Of a stretch of DNA of 64,000 bases, positions 48,113-56,498 are shown piece by piece. The stretch is from Halovivax limisalsi (GTDB lineage Archaea > Halobacteriota > Halobacteria > Halobacteriales > Natrialbaceae). Below the pieces are notes generated by a model, which did no database searches, was not told the DNA's origin, and was given only the letters and a program-made list of their open reading frames with translations. The translations under genes and the position numbers were made by a program. The stretch's first letter is position 1; the number at the start of each line of letters is the position of its first letter. The DNA is taken from contig NZ_CP095757.1 of assembly GCF_023093535.1 (NCBI RefSeq), positions 2,294,001 through 2,358,000 of the forward strand. Reading direction: 5' to 3'.

Positions 48113-48724
48113 TCAGGAGAGTGCTCGCCAGGCGTAGTAGAAGCGCTGCAGCGCCGTGAGGTGTCCGACCGCCGCCAGAAACACCAGCAGCCAGCCGACG
48201 ATCCCGTACGGACCGTAGGTCGCCGGGAGCGGGACCGCGAGGAAGCCGACGAGCCCGATGATCGCCAGGCGATCCGCTCGACCGACCAGCCCGCCGTACA
48301 CCCGGTCGAGGCCGACCGCCTGGGCCTGCGTCCCGAGGTACGACGTCAGCAGGACGCCGGTCACGGCCGCCAGCCCGAGCGCGTACGCGCCGATCCCCGC
48401 GGCGAGTCCGCCGATGACGACCACGTCGGCGTACCGATCCAGCACGTGATCGAGCATGTCGCCGCGCTTCGAGGAGACCTCCTGTTCGCGGGCGAGCGCG
48501 CCGTCGACGACGTCGAGCCAGCCGTTCAGGAGGACGAGCAGCGAGGCGACCGCGTACCACCAGCGCGCCTCCACACCGCCGAGGTAGAACGCGACCGCCG
48601 CCGCGCCCGCCGCGCCGAACGCGATGACGCTCACGCCGTCGGGCGAGAGCCCGGCGCGATCGAACCCGACGACGAACGGCCTGATCGCCCCCGACACGTA
48701 CGGGCGGAGCTGATCGAGCGTCAT
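48113..48724 (-). CDS. CDP-alcohol phosphatidyltransferase (archaetidylinositol-phosphate synthase-like)
   Basis: The 203-residue membrane protein has the complete CDP-alcohol transferase motif D71-VVDGALAR-x8-G88-xxx-D92-xxx-D96. It has about five or six hydrophobic helices. Family members exchange CMP on a CDP-activated lipid or alcohol for a polar head group or inositol phosphate. Its size and helices resemble the archaetidylinositol phosphate synthases of archaea. The ATG overlaps the stop of the upstream kinase gene in ATGA, so it belongs to the hisC operon. Confidence 0.88.
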   Translation of the reverse strand: MTLDQLRPYVSGAIRPFVVGFDRAGLSPDGVSVIAFGAAGAAAVAFYLGGVEARWWYAVASLLVLLNGWLDVVDGALAREQEVSSKRGDMLDHVLDRYADVVVIGGLAAGIGAYALGLAAVTGVLLTSYLGTQAQAVGLDRVYGGLVGRADRLAIIGLVGFLAVPLPATYGPYGIVGWLLVFLAAVGHLTALQRFYYAWRALS

Positions 48725-49239
48725 TGCAGGTACCCCACGTAGTCCACCTCGCCGGCACTCGGCGCCCGGTCGCCAGCGAGGACCGCCTCGATCGAACGCG
48801 CCACCGAGTCCGGCGGTTCCTCCGTCGTCTCGATCTCGTAGACCGAATCGAGACCGTGGGCCTCGACCGCTTCCGACAGTATCACGTCGAGCGCCTCGCT
48901 CTCCGCGTTCTCTCGGGCCTTCGCCTCGGACTCGCCCCGCTCGCGGAGTCGCCGCTCGAGCGTCGCCGGCTCGCAGCGAAGGACGACGACGCGGTCCGCG
49001 TCGAGGTGGTGAGCAAGGTGCGACTCGAAGACGACGTCGCGCCGGTCCGCCAGGACGGCGTCGAGGGCGTCCAGGTCGGCGATCACGCTGTCGCGCTCGT
49101 CGTCGACGTCGGTGTAGAGCGACTCGTCCTCGATCACCTCGTTCAGGTGGACGAGGTCGTGCTCGTCGAGGCGGTCGGCCAGGCGCGCCGTCGCCGTCGT
49201 CTTCCCGGTTCCCGGCGTCCCGGTCACGGCGACTCTCAC
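48721..49239 (-). CDS. Adenylate kinase family protein (Fap7/AK6-like)
   Basis: The 172-residue P-loop kinase has MRVAVTGTPGTGKTTATARLADRL with Walker A at its very start. HLNEVIEDESLYTDVDDERDSVIADLD is the Fap7/AK6-type acidic region, followed by DVVFESHLAHHLDADRVVVLRC and RRLRERGESEAKARENAESEALD. Homologues act both as adenylate kinases and as ribosome biogenesis factors for small-subunit rRNA maturation. The start is a GTG that overlaps the hisC stop in GTGA; a longer frame would need an arginine-rich extension and is rejected. The 4-base overlaps on both sides indicate coupled translation. Confidence 0.88.
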   Translation of the reverse strand: MRVAVTGTPGTGKTTATARLADRLDEHDLVHLNEVIEDESLYTDVDDERDSVIADLDALDAVLADRRDVVFESHLAHHLDADRVVVLRCEPATLERRLRERGESEAKARENAESEALDVILSEAVEAHGLDSVYEIETTEEPPDSVARSIEAVLAGDRAPSAGEVDYVGYLQ

Positions 49240-50369
49240 GCGTCCGACACCTCCGGTCGCCCGTCTCGCTCGGCGTCCACCGACGCGAGCACCTCGTTGA
49301 GCGTCGCGGCGGCGCGTTTCGTTTCGGCCTCGGTCCCGCACGTCACGCGAATGCAGGATGGAAGGCCGAAGCTCGTGCAGTCCCGGACGATGATCCCTCG
49401 CTCCCGTAGTCGTGACGCGACGACACCCGCGTCGCCGACGTCGACGAGGACGAAGTTACCCTCCCCCGTCCGGACCGGCGCGTCGACTTCGTCCGCGAGG
49501 TACTCGCGCGCCCAGCGGGCCGTCTCGACCGAGCGCTCGACGTGTTCGTCGTCGGAGAGGGCGGCGAGACCGGCCCGGCAAGCCGGGACGCTCACGGCGA
49601 AGGGCGTGTTGACCCGGGCGTAGGCGTCCGCCCAGTCGGCCGGCACGATCGCGTAGCCGAGGCGCAACCCGGCGAGACCGTACGCTTTCGAGAACGTCCG
49701 AACTACCGCGACGTCGTCGCGCGCGTCGAAGCCGTCTCGCCCATCGAGAAGCGCCACGGCGCTGTTCGCGTCCGCGTATTCACCGTACGCCTCGTCGACG
49801 ACGACGAGCGTCCGGTCGTGGGTTTCGGCGGCGATTCGTTCGATATCCGCGAGCGACGCGGTCGACCCGGCCGGGTTGTGCGGGCTGGTGAGGTAGACGA
49901 CGCGCTGCCCGTCGTACGCCGATAGCACGGTCTCGGCGTTCTGTTCGAAGTCCGAGGCCTTCGAGAGCTCGTACGTCTCGACCGTTCCGTGGTGATACCG
50001 GGCGCTCATCCCGTAGTACGCGAAGCCGGGCTCGGGTACGAGCACCGAGTCGCCGGGCTCGAGCGTGGCTCGCGAGAGGTAATCGATCGCCCCGTCACCG
50101 CCCGCCGAGAGCCAGATCTGCGCGGCGTCGACGCCCCATCGTTCGGCGAGCGCGTCCGTCAGGTCCGCGTGGACGGCCTTCGGGTACGAATTCACCTCGT
50201 CCGCAGTGGCCCGGAGGGCCTCGACGGCGTTCGGCGAGGGCCCGTGGGGATTCTCGTTGGAGGCCAGTTTGACGAACTCGTCGGGCTCGCGCCCGAGTTC
50301 GCGTGCGACCTCCTCGATTCCCCGACCCGCCTCGTAGACGTCGTGGGTCGAGAGATCACGCGTGTGCAT
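49236..50369 (-). CDS. hisC: Histidinol-phosphate aminotransferase
   Basis: HisC transfers an amino group from glutamate to imidazole-acetol phosphate in histidine synthesis. The 377-residue PLP enzyme of fold type I has VKLASNENPHGPS for substrate binding, VYLTSPHNPAGST and VVVDEAYGEYAD. The Schiff-base lysine lies in TFSKAYGLAGLRLGYA (Lys228). A ccttaagc element about 27 bases before the ATG suggests a leaderless start. It heads an overlapping run with an adenylate-kinase-like gene and a lipid transferase gene, neither of which has a known link to histidine. Confidence 0.95.
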   Translation of the reverse strand: MHTRDLSTHDVYEAGRGIEEVARELGREPDEFVKLASNENPHGPSPNAVEALRATADEVNSYPKAVHADLTDALAERWGVDAAQIWLSAGGDGAIDYLSRATLEPGDSVLVPEPGFAYYGMSARYHHGTVETYELSKASDFEQNAETVLSAYDGQRVVYLTSPHNPAGSTASLADIERIAAETHDRTLVVVDEAYGEYADANSAVALLDGRDGFDARDDVAVVRTFSKAYGLAGLRLGYAIVPADWADAYARVNTPFAVSVPACRAGLAALSDDEHVERSVETARWAREYLADEVDAPVRTGEGNFVLVDVGDAGVVASRLRERGIIVRDCTSFGLPSCIRVTCGTEAETKRAAATLNEVLASVDAERDGRPEVSDA

Positions 50370-50444
50370 ACTGGATCAGTGACACCCCCGACGCTTAAGG
50401 AAACCGCAACGAGTTGCGTCGCCGCGACTCGCCGGCCCGATCGA

Positions 50445-51977
50445 CTAGACGAAGTCGCCGAGTCCCGCCTGATCCTCGTCCGATTCGCCCCCGTCGGACG
50501 GATTGTCGTCGTCGGACGGTTCGTCGACGGCGTCCGCACTCGATTCGGTGTCCGCCTTCGAGGAACCGACCGCCTCGTCCCCCCCGCCGTTCGGGGACGG
50601 CTCGCCGTCGAGCGTCTCCTGGTCGTCCGAGCCGTCCGTCGGCTCGGCCGGTGCGTCCCCGCGCGTCGCGTCGAGGAAGGCGTCGCCCGCGTTCGAGACG
50701 ACGCGCTCTTCGCGGCGGTCTTCGGCGTCCGCGACGACGTTCTCGACCTTGTTGGTCGTCTTGCCGCTGCCGGTGACGAACGAGACCTCCGCCTCGTCGA
50801 GTTCGTAGGCGGCGGTCATCGCGACGGTCAGGTCGCGGTTGTGACAGTGGTGGGTCATCGCCGAGAGGTACGGCAGGACGTCGTTTCGCGCCGTCGCGAC
50901 GCTGATGCCCTCCCGCTCGGCGATGCGCTCGGCGATGGCGTCGCGCGTGTCCCGGCTCCCGCGGGTGCGACCGAGTTTCGACCAGTAACTCGGCGGGCCG
51001 TAGCGCGTCCAGCCGCCCTTCGGCTCGCGGCGAGAGGCGGCCACGCCGGCGGTGATGTTGTCGGTCACGTAGCGCCAGTAGGAGTACTCCTGCGTCGAGC
51101 GGACGCGACCGAGCCAGCGGTCGCCGTTGGCCAGGTAGCCGTAGGCGTCGGCGAGCTCCGCGCCGTGGTAGTCCTTCGGGACGTTGTCCTCGATCCAGTT
51201 GATCAGGTCGTCCGGCGTCTCGTCGACGTCGTAGGCGGCCTGCAGGGCACCCTCCGCGTCTTCCTCCTTGATGAGCGCGTCGAGGAAGTCGAAGATGCCC
51301 TCCGTTCGATCGCGCTCGCCGGTGACGACGTCCTCGCGGGTGAGCCGCTCCGCGTCTTCGGCGACCGCCTGGAGGTCGTTGACCGCCGACCGGAGGTCCC
51401 CGCTCGTGCTCTCGGCGATGGCCTCGAGCGCCTCCGGTTCGAACTCGACGTCCTCCTTGCGGCAGATGTCGCGCAGGACGGGCACGATCGAGCGCGCCGA
51501 GACGTCGCGGAACTCGATCGACCGACAGGCGTTTCGCAGCGAGTTACTCATGTCGTAGAACTCGTTCGCGACGAGAACCATGGGCTGGTCGGCGGATTTG
51601 ACGACGTTCGTGACGGCCCGCGATCCGCCGTAGTCGGCGTTCCCGTGGAAGTTGTCGGCCTCGTCGAGAATCAGCAGCCGGCGCCCGCTCGTCCCGGCGG
51701 TGAGCGTCCCCGTCTTCGACGCCTCGCCGGCGACGCGCTCGATCACTTCCTTCCCACGGTGGTCGCTCGCGTTGAGTTCCATCACCGGCCACCCCATGTC
51801 GTTCGCGAGCGCGTGCGCCGCGGAGGTCTTGCCCACGCCGGGGCTCCCGTGGACGATCACGGCCTCGCGGTGCTCGTCCCAGGTCTCGGCCCACTCGCGC
51901 AGCTGATCGCGAGCCTTGTCGTTGCCCCGGACCGCCGACAGGGTGTCGGGGCGGTACGTCTCCGTCCAGTCGCTCAT
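50445..51977 (-). CDS. rfcL: Replication factor C large subunit (clamp loader)
   Basis: RfcL, with small RFC subunits, loads the PCNA clamp at primer ends. The 510-residue protein has a Walker A VHGSPGVGKTSAAH, Walker B LLILDEADN, and sensor-1-like LVANEFYDMS. It has the archaeal RFC-L collar helices, and a long acidic, disordered C-terminal tail (from about 405). It ends in QAGLGDFV, the PCNA-interacting peptide expected in archaeal RfcL. The tail is rich in Asp, Glu, Ser and Gly, typical for haloarchaeal RFC-L. It is monocistronic. Confidence 0.96.
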   Translation of the reverse strand: MSDWTETYRPDTLSAVRGNDKARDQLREWAETWDEHREAVIVHGSPGVGKTSAAHALANDMGWPVMELNASDHRGKEVIERVAGEASKTGTLTAGTSGRRLLILDEADNFHGNADYGGSRAVTNVVKSADQPMVLVANEFYDMSNSLRNACRSIEFRDVSARSIVPVLRDICRKEDVEFEPEALEAIAESTSGDLRSAVNDLQAVAEDAERLTREDVVTGERDRTEGIFDFLDALIKEEDAEGALQAAYDVDETPDDLINWIEDNVPKDYHGAELADAYGYLANGDRWLGRVRSTQEYSYWRYVTDNITAGVAASRREPKGGWTRYGPPSYWSKLGRTRGSRDTRDAIAERIAEREGISVATARNDVLPYLSAMTHHCHNRDLTVAMTAAYELDEAEVSFVTGSGKTTNKVENVVADAEDRREERVVSNAGDAFLDATRGDAPAEPTDGSDDQETLDGEPSPNGGGDEAVGSSKADTESSADAVDEPSDDDNPSDGGESDEDQAGLGDFV

Positions 51978-52019
51978 TGGCGAGTATTGGCGTGAGTCGC
52001 GTTTAGGGATTGCGGAGCG

Positions 52020-52172
52020 TCACTCGTCGTCGGCCGTCTTCAGGTCTAGCCGAGACGTTACATCCGCGTACGCATCGTCGCTCGAGCCGATGCCGTCACC
52101 GTTCGATTCGACGAGGTGGAACCCGACGAGCGGCGTGAAGCCGTGGTCCTCGATGACCGTCGTCGCGTACAC
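52020..52172 (-). CDS. Possible small acidic protein or gene remnant
   Basis: A 50-codon reading frame from a GTG gives V-Y-A-T-T-V-I-E-D-H-G-F-T-P-L, then LVGFHLVESNGDGIGSSDD, and ends LKTADDE. Codon use is strongly haloarchaeal (GC at third positions, acidic product). The same frame stays open upstream, without a plausible start, back to the stop codon of the Tat-exported protein gene at 52272. It is either a tiny protein, a decayed gene whose 5' end is lost, or coding-like sequence by chance. No family is recognised. Confidence 0.3.
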   Translation of the reverse strand: MYATTVIEDHGFTPLVGFHLVESNGDGIGSSDDAYADVTSRLDLKTADDE

Positions 52173-52271
52173 GTTTATCCATTCATCGCGTCCCTCTCGG
52201 CACGCGCACGTCCTCGAAAACGGTCGGTGGTGGGCCCACCGATCCGGAGTCGCGGCGCCATCGTCGCGTCG

Positions 52272-52928
52272 TTACTTCGGCGTCAGCTCGAGATAGAGGT
52301 CGTCGAATAGGTTCGTATAGTAACTCGTCTCCCAGAAGATGTTCATCCCGAGCGCGACCCAGGCCGTCGAACTTCCGTCGCTCGTGAACTCGCCGGTGGT
52401 ATCGTAGTAGACCCACTGATCGTCCGCAGAGTGGAGGTCACCCTCGATGGCGAGGGCGTTGTCGTTGTTACGGCTCAGAATGTCGGCTTCCGTCTCGGGG
52501 TTGTCGTTCCCGAAGTACGCGTTCCCCGAGACGATCTTGTTGTAGCTCTGTTCCTGGTTGTATCCCGCGAACTCGAGGGTCACGTCGTACGTCGTGTTCG
52601 GGTCGACGTCGACCGGCTGCTCGATCCAGATGGTGCCATCGTCGGCGTCCCCGCTGAGACCGGCTTCGAAACAGCCACCGAACCATTTACTCGCGGTCTG
52701 ACCAGTGTGGTGGGTCAGATGGTGTTCGATCGGTTCGGAACCGCCCGGTTGAGTCGGAAGGTCCGAGTCGATCGTCCACTCGTCGCCGATCTCGTAGTGG
52801 AAGTAGTCTTCGACGACGATCGTGTTGGCCGAGGTCGTGCTGGCAGCCGCGGATCCGACGAGCGTCGATGCACCGAGTCCAGTCGCCGTGACTCCACGGA
52901 GGAAGCCGCGCCTATTAGTATCGGACAT
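52272..52928 (-). CDS. Tat-exported protein of unknown function
   Basis: The 218-residue protein begins with a twin-arginine signal (TNRRGFLRG, then GATGLGAST-type hydrophobic residues to ASTTSA near residue 34), so it is exported folded. The mature part is acidic and beta-rich: a jelly-roll-like pattern (DYFHYEIGDEWTIDS, TYDVTLEFAGYNQEQ, TAWVALGMNIFWETSYYTN, DDLYLELTPK). This resembles carbohydrate-binding or galactose-binding-like modules, with no catalytic site seen. A ggtataaaac element (52953-52962) about 29 bases upstream supports the ATG. Its AT-rich promoter and downstream remnant suggest an accessory locus. Confidence 0.7.
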   Translation of the reverse strand: MSDTNRRGFLRGVTATGLGASTLVGSAAASTTSANTIVVEDYFHYEIGDEWTIDSDLPTQPGGSEPIEHHLTHHTGQTASKWFGGCFEAGLSGDADDGTIWIEQPVDVDPNTTYDVTLEFAGYNQEQSYNKIVSGNAYFGNDNPETEADILSRNNDNALAIEGDLHSADDQWVYYDTTGEFTSDGSSTAWVALGMNIFWETSYYTNLFDDLYLELTPK

Positions 52929-52952
52929 TGCAGTAGTTACTTTTCACTCGTT

Positions 52953-52962
52953 GGTATAAAAC
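52953..52962 (-). promoter_or_regulatory. TATA element of the Tat-exported protein gene
   Basis: Minus-strand gttttatacc, about 29 bases before the ATG at 52928, in an AT-rich patch. Confidence 0.55.
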
Positions 52963-53197
52963 ATTTCTATTTTCTTATTGGAAACGAGAGGGGGATGTCC
53001 TTCAGATATCATACTTAATTGAGTGAAATTTGATATAGTATCCATCTGGGCGCTGAGGTCTCACGGCAGAGTTCGTCTCGGCGGTCCAGCGCGGTGCGTG
53101 GACAGCCGCGGGGTACGTCGCTCCTCAAATCGTCGCCCGGTTGAACGGGTGGCCGTCGTGCGACGTCCCTAACTCCACGGAAGCCGATCGGATCCGT

Positions 53198-53950
53198 ATG
53201 GACGTTGCAATTCTCACCGTCGGCGACGAGTTGCTCGCCGGGGAAACGACGAATACGAACGCGTCGTGGCTCGCCGGGCGGCTGGCCGACCGCGGCGCGC
53301 GGACTCGTCGGATCGCGACCGTCCCCGACGATCGAGCCGCCATCGGCGAGTACGTGTCTCGTTTCCGCGAGGAATTCGACGCCGTGCTCGTCACCGGCGG
53401 GCTCGGCAACACGCACGACGACGTGACCGCCGAGGCCGTCGCGGCGGCGTTGGATCGCGACCTCGTCGCGCCCGAATCGCTCCAAGAACGCCTCCGCGAG
53501 AAGGCCGCCCGCGTGCGAGAGGAGCGACCCGAACTGTTCGAGGAGCACGATCTCGAACTCGACGCCGAAGCTGCCGCTCGCGTGCCGACCGGTGCCCGAC
53601 CCGTCGTCACCGACGCGGGCTGGGCTCCGGCGTTCGTCGTCGATCGCGTCTACGTGCTTCCCGGCATCCCCGCTGAGATGGAAGCGGCGTTCGAGCGCGT
53701 CGCGACCGACTTCGACGGTGACGCGATCAGCCGCTCGATCTTCACTCCCCTCCCGGAGGGTGCGCTTCCGAGCGTGCTCGAAACGGTCCGCGATCGGTTC
53801 GACGTCGCCGTCGGCAGCTACCCGGGCGCAGACGCCGCCCCGGGTCGGATCCGCGTCTCGGCGAGCGAGCCGTCGAGCGTTGCGGCGGCGATCGAGTGGC
53901 TCGAATCGACGATCGAGACGGTCGACCCGCCCGTCGAGACGGACAACTGA
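53198..53950 (+). CDS. CinA-like molybdopterin-binding domain protein
   Basis: The 250-residue protein has the N-terminal CinA / MoCF-like fold: MDVAILTVGDELLAGETTNTNASWLAGRLADRG, VLVTGGLGNTHDDVTAEAVA, and VLPGIPAEMEAAFE. This corresponds to the COG1058 domain found in bacterial CinA. Bacterial CinA adds a nicotinamide mononucleotide deamidase domain that is absent here. The archaeal single-domain form may be a nucleotide pyrophosphatase. The ATG at 53198 was chosen because it precedes the conserved strand; 19 more residues upstream have no conservation. Confidence 0.88.
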   Translation: MDVAILTVGDELLAGETTNTNASWLAGRLADRGARTRRIATVPDDRAAIGEYVSRFREEFDAVLVTGGLGNTHDDVTAEAVAAALDRDLVAPESLQERLREKAARVREERPELFEEHDLELDAEAAARVPTGARPVVTDAGWAPAFVVDRVYVLPGIPAEMEAAFERVATDFDGDAISRSIFTPLPEGALPSVLETVRDRFDVAVGSYPGADAAPGRIRVSASEPSSVAAAIEWLESTIETVDPPVETDN

Positions 53951-53979
53951 AACGGCGTATCCGTTCGAGGCGGCGTCAC

Positions 53980-54474
53980 TCAGAGGTCGAGCGAGACCAG
54001 TTCGCCCCACGTCTCGAAGCCGTGTCGGCGGTAGAAATCGGACGCCCGCTCGTTGTCCGGATCGACGTCGAGAACGAGTCGAGAGAGCGGGAGCGATTGG
54101 TCCGAAACGACGTCGACCGCTCGTTCGATCAATTCGTCCGCGACGCCGGTTCCCCGGTGGGTCGGCTCGACGTAGATTTCGTTCAGGACCGCCGCGTCCC
54201 AGATCATCGCGAGCCGATCGGGGAGGACGAAGACGTATCCGACGGGCGTCCCGTCGGCCTCGGCGAGCGTAATCGCCCCGGGTTCGTCGTCGACGCACCG
54301 GTCGACCCACGCCAGGTAGCGCTCGCGATAGCCGTCGTCGAGTTTGGTTGCGTACCGATCCTCCTTCGCGTCGTCGCCCGTCTCCCCGCCCAGTTCGAGC
54401 TCGAACGAGCGCTTGAGCCGCCACAGCGCGCTTCGGTCCGTCGTCGGGTCGTACGGTCGTAGGTCGACGGTCAT
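53980..54474 (-). CDS. GNAT-family N-acetyltransferase
   Basis: The 164-residue protein has the GNAT core. TLAEADGTPVGYVFVLPD forms beta strand 4. NEIYVEPTHRGTGVADELIERAV holds the acetyl-CoA-binding R-G-T-G-V-A loop, and LVLDVDPDNERASDFYRRHGFE is the usual C-terminal motif with the Tyr and Phe. The substrate is unknown. It is convergent with the CinA-like gene and starts 67 bases before the end of the YdjM-like gene on the same strand. Confidence 0.85.
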   Translation of the reverse strand: MTVDLRPYDPTTDRSALWRLKRSFELELGGETGDDAKEDRYATKLDDGYRERYLAWVDRCVDDEPGAITLAEADGTPVGYVFVLPDRLAMIWDAAVLNEIYVEPTHRGTGVADELIERAVDVVSDQSLPLSRLVLDVDPDNERASDFYRRHGFETWGELVSLDL

Positions 54475-54541
54475 GGCGAACCCCTCGGAAGTAATCGTCT
54501 TCGGTGTATCGATTCCCGGAAGGGACCGACGCGTCGCGAAC

Positions 54542-55198
54542 TCAGTTCGCCGTCGCGCGCTCGTCCAGGATTCGATAGCCGACGGCGAGGTAGCCGACCA
54601 GGCCGGTGATCAGCAGCTCGCCGGAGGAGGCGAGGTGGTAGATCCGTTCGGTGTCCGGCTGGGCGCCGGGACCGGGGTCGAACCCGGTGTAGTAGTGGGT
54701 ATCGCTCGTCGTCCCCGTCGCGGTCGATTCCGAGAGCTGGCTCGTCCCTTCCTCCGTCGTGAACTCGACGAACGTCTGGACCAGTCCGTCCTGGTTGGAG
54801 TAGTAGAGCTCGCCGGAGAGGTCGTAGAACTGATCCTGCAGCGGCCAGAAGAGGTTGATGCCGTTGAAGAACGCGTCGAGCAGCAGGTGGGCGAAGAGCA
54901 CGCAGACGAGCGCCACCCAGCCGACGCGGACTCCGGTCGATCCCCACCGCTCGCGGACGGCCGAGCGCTCGCGTAGCGACCCGTCCCAGACGAGCACGAG
55001 GGCGGGGACCGCGACGACGAACAGGTTGTGAAACGCCGCTCGATGAGTCCCCTGCCAGTACATCCCGACGATCGTGTCGAGGTCGATGACCGCAGCCGCT
55101 GCCAGCACCACCAGGATGGCGCGCGCGCTGAACCGATCACCGAGGAGGGCGACGCCGAGGAGCCCCGCCAGGCCCACGTGAATTAGCGTCGAGGGCAT
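54542..55198 (-). CDS. Membrane-bound metal-dependent hydrolase (YdjM/DUF457-like)
   Basis: The 218-residue protein starts MPSTLIHVGLAGLLGVALLG, with His7 in the family position. It has GTHRAAFHNLFVVAVPALVLV and LFAHLLLDAFFNGINLFWPL, the His/Asp pairs found in YdjM-like integral membrane hydrolases. About four hydrophobic segments are visible, the last near the C-terminus (LLITGLVGYLAVGY). An acidic extramembrane loop of about 60 residues precedes it. The biochemical reaction is unknown. Confidence 0.8.
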   Translation of the reverse strand: MPSTLIHVGLAGLLGVALLGDRFSARAILVVLAAAAVIDLDTIVGMYWQGTHRAAFHNLFVVAVPALVLVWDGSLRERSAVRERWGSTGVRVGWVALVCVLFAHLLLDAFFNGINLFWPLQDQFYDLSGELYYSNQDGLVQTFVEFTTEEGTSQLSESTATGTTSDTHYYTGFDPGPGAQPDTERIYHLASSGELLITGLVGYLAVGYRILDERATAN

Positions 55199-55319
55199 AG
55201 AACAGGGTATTGTCCGGCGACGTCTTGGACCTTTGCGTTCCTCGCACGGACCGATGGATACGAACGCCGGCCGTCGTCCCTTCGGTAGCTACTTGCACCA
55301 TCGGTTCCAGAGCACGACC

Positions 55320-56030
55320 ATGCCGAACCGCGGGACGCGAGACGCGCTCGCCGAGAAGATCGCCGGGGAGATCACCCTCAGCGACGACCCCGGCGCGACG
55401 CTGCGCAAGTGGCGGACCGACTTCGACGTCTCCCAGACGACCCTGGCGTCGGAACTCGAGGTGTCCTCGTCGGTCATCTCGGATTACGAGAGCGGGCGGC
55501 GCGAGAGCCCGGGAATCGGCGTCGTGCGTCGACTCGTCACCGGGCTCCTCGCGATCGACGAGCGACGCGGCGGCGAGCGCATCAGGCAGTACGGGCGCGT
55601 CCTCTCGGCGGGCTTCGAGAGCGACGTCGTCTACGACCTCCGCGAGTATCCGACCGCACGGTCGCTCTCTTCCGTCTACCGACAGATCGGCGCCGAGGAA
55701 ATCGCCGCGGGCGAGGCGGATCGGATCACCGGCCACACCGTCATCGACAGCATCCGGGCGATCACGCGGCTCTCGAGCGAGGAATTCATTCGACTCTACG
55801 GGCAGTCGACCAGCCGCGTCCTCGTCTTCACGGGCGTCACCCGCGGTGAGTCGCCCCTCGTCGCACTCCGCGTCGTGTCGCCGACCCCGAACGCTGTCGT
55901 CTTACACGGAATCGACCGGGAAGATCTCTGGGAGCACGCGGCCGACCTCGCGCGGATCGACGGCTACTCGCTCGCGGTGACGACGACGCCCATCGATGCG
56001 ATGCTCGACGACCTGGCGTCGATCGAGTGA
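55320..56030 (+). CDS. XRE-family helix-turn-helix transcriptional regulator
   Basis: The 236-residue protein has an N-terminal Cro/C1-type helix-turn-helix (about 20-75, ATLRKWRTDFDVSQTTLASELEVSSSVISDYESGRR). A longer C-terminal domain with RVLVFTGVTRGESPLVALRVVSP and VVLHGIDREDLW may sense a ligand. This order is typical of an archaeal regulator group. The ATG at 55320 sits close before the first helix; an upstream start would add 29 poorly conserved residues. It diverges from the YdjM-like gene. Targets unknown. Confidence 0.88.
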   Translation: MPNRGTRDALAEKIAGEITLSDDPGATLRKWRTDFDVSQTTLASELEVSSSVISDYESGRRESPGIGVVRRLVTGLLAIDERRGGERIRQYGRVLSAGFESDVVYDLREYPTARSLSSVYRQIGAEEIAAGEADRITGHTVIDSIRAITRLSSEEFIRLYGQSTSRVLVFTGVTRGESPLVALRVVSPTPNAVVLHGIDREDLWEHAADLARIDGYSLAVTTTPIDAMLDDLASIE

Positions 56031-56114
56031 GACCGCGCTCGGGCGGGCGTGCCACCGCGTCTATGCGATATGGTGGTACGCGAGCCGGGTCTCACTGGAG
56101 GAGCCGATCCCCGC

Positions 56115-56498
56115 TCATGCGATCTGGTCCTCGTACGCCTCCGCCGTGAGGAGGGCGTCCAGTTCGGACTCGTCGTCGAGGTCGACCTCCAGCATCCACC
56201 CCTCCCCGTACGGATCCTCGTTGACCAGCTCCGGCGCGTCGAAGAGCGCCTCGTTGACGGCGACGACCTCGCCGCTGACTGGTGCGTAGAGGTCCGAGAC
56301 GGCCTTGATCGATTCGACGACGCCGAAGGTCTCGTCGGCCTCGATCGTGTCGCCCGCCTCCGGGAGTTCGACGAAGACGACGTCGCCGAGTTCGTCCTGG
56401 GCGAAGTCGGAGATGCCGATCCTGGCCGTGCCGTCGGATTCGGCCGCCCACTCGTGCGATTCGAGGTACCGTCGATCCGCTGGAACGTCGAAACTCAT
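56115..56498 (-). CDS. gcvH: Glycine cleavage system H protein
   Basis: GcvH carries the aminomethyl group on a lipoyl arm between the P, T and L proteins. The 127-residue protein has the lipoyl domain with [15 protein letters not shown]-type strands and the lipoylated lysine in [19 protein letters not shown] (Lys65). Its ATG overlaps the gcvT stop by one base, so the pair is translationally coupled. The P protein (gcvP) is not seen before the next convergent gene and must lie elsewhere. Confidence 0.95.
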   Translation of the reverse strand: MSFDVPADRRYLESHEWAAESDGTARIGISDFAQDELGDVVFVELPEAGDTIEADETFGVVESIKAVSDLYAPVSGEVVAVNEALFDAPELVNEDPYGEGWMLEVDLDDESELDALLTAEAYEDQIA

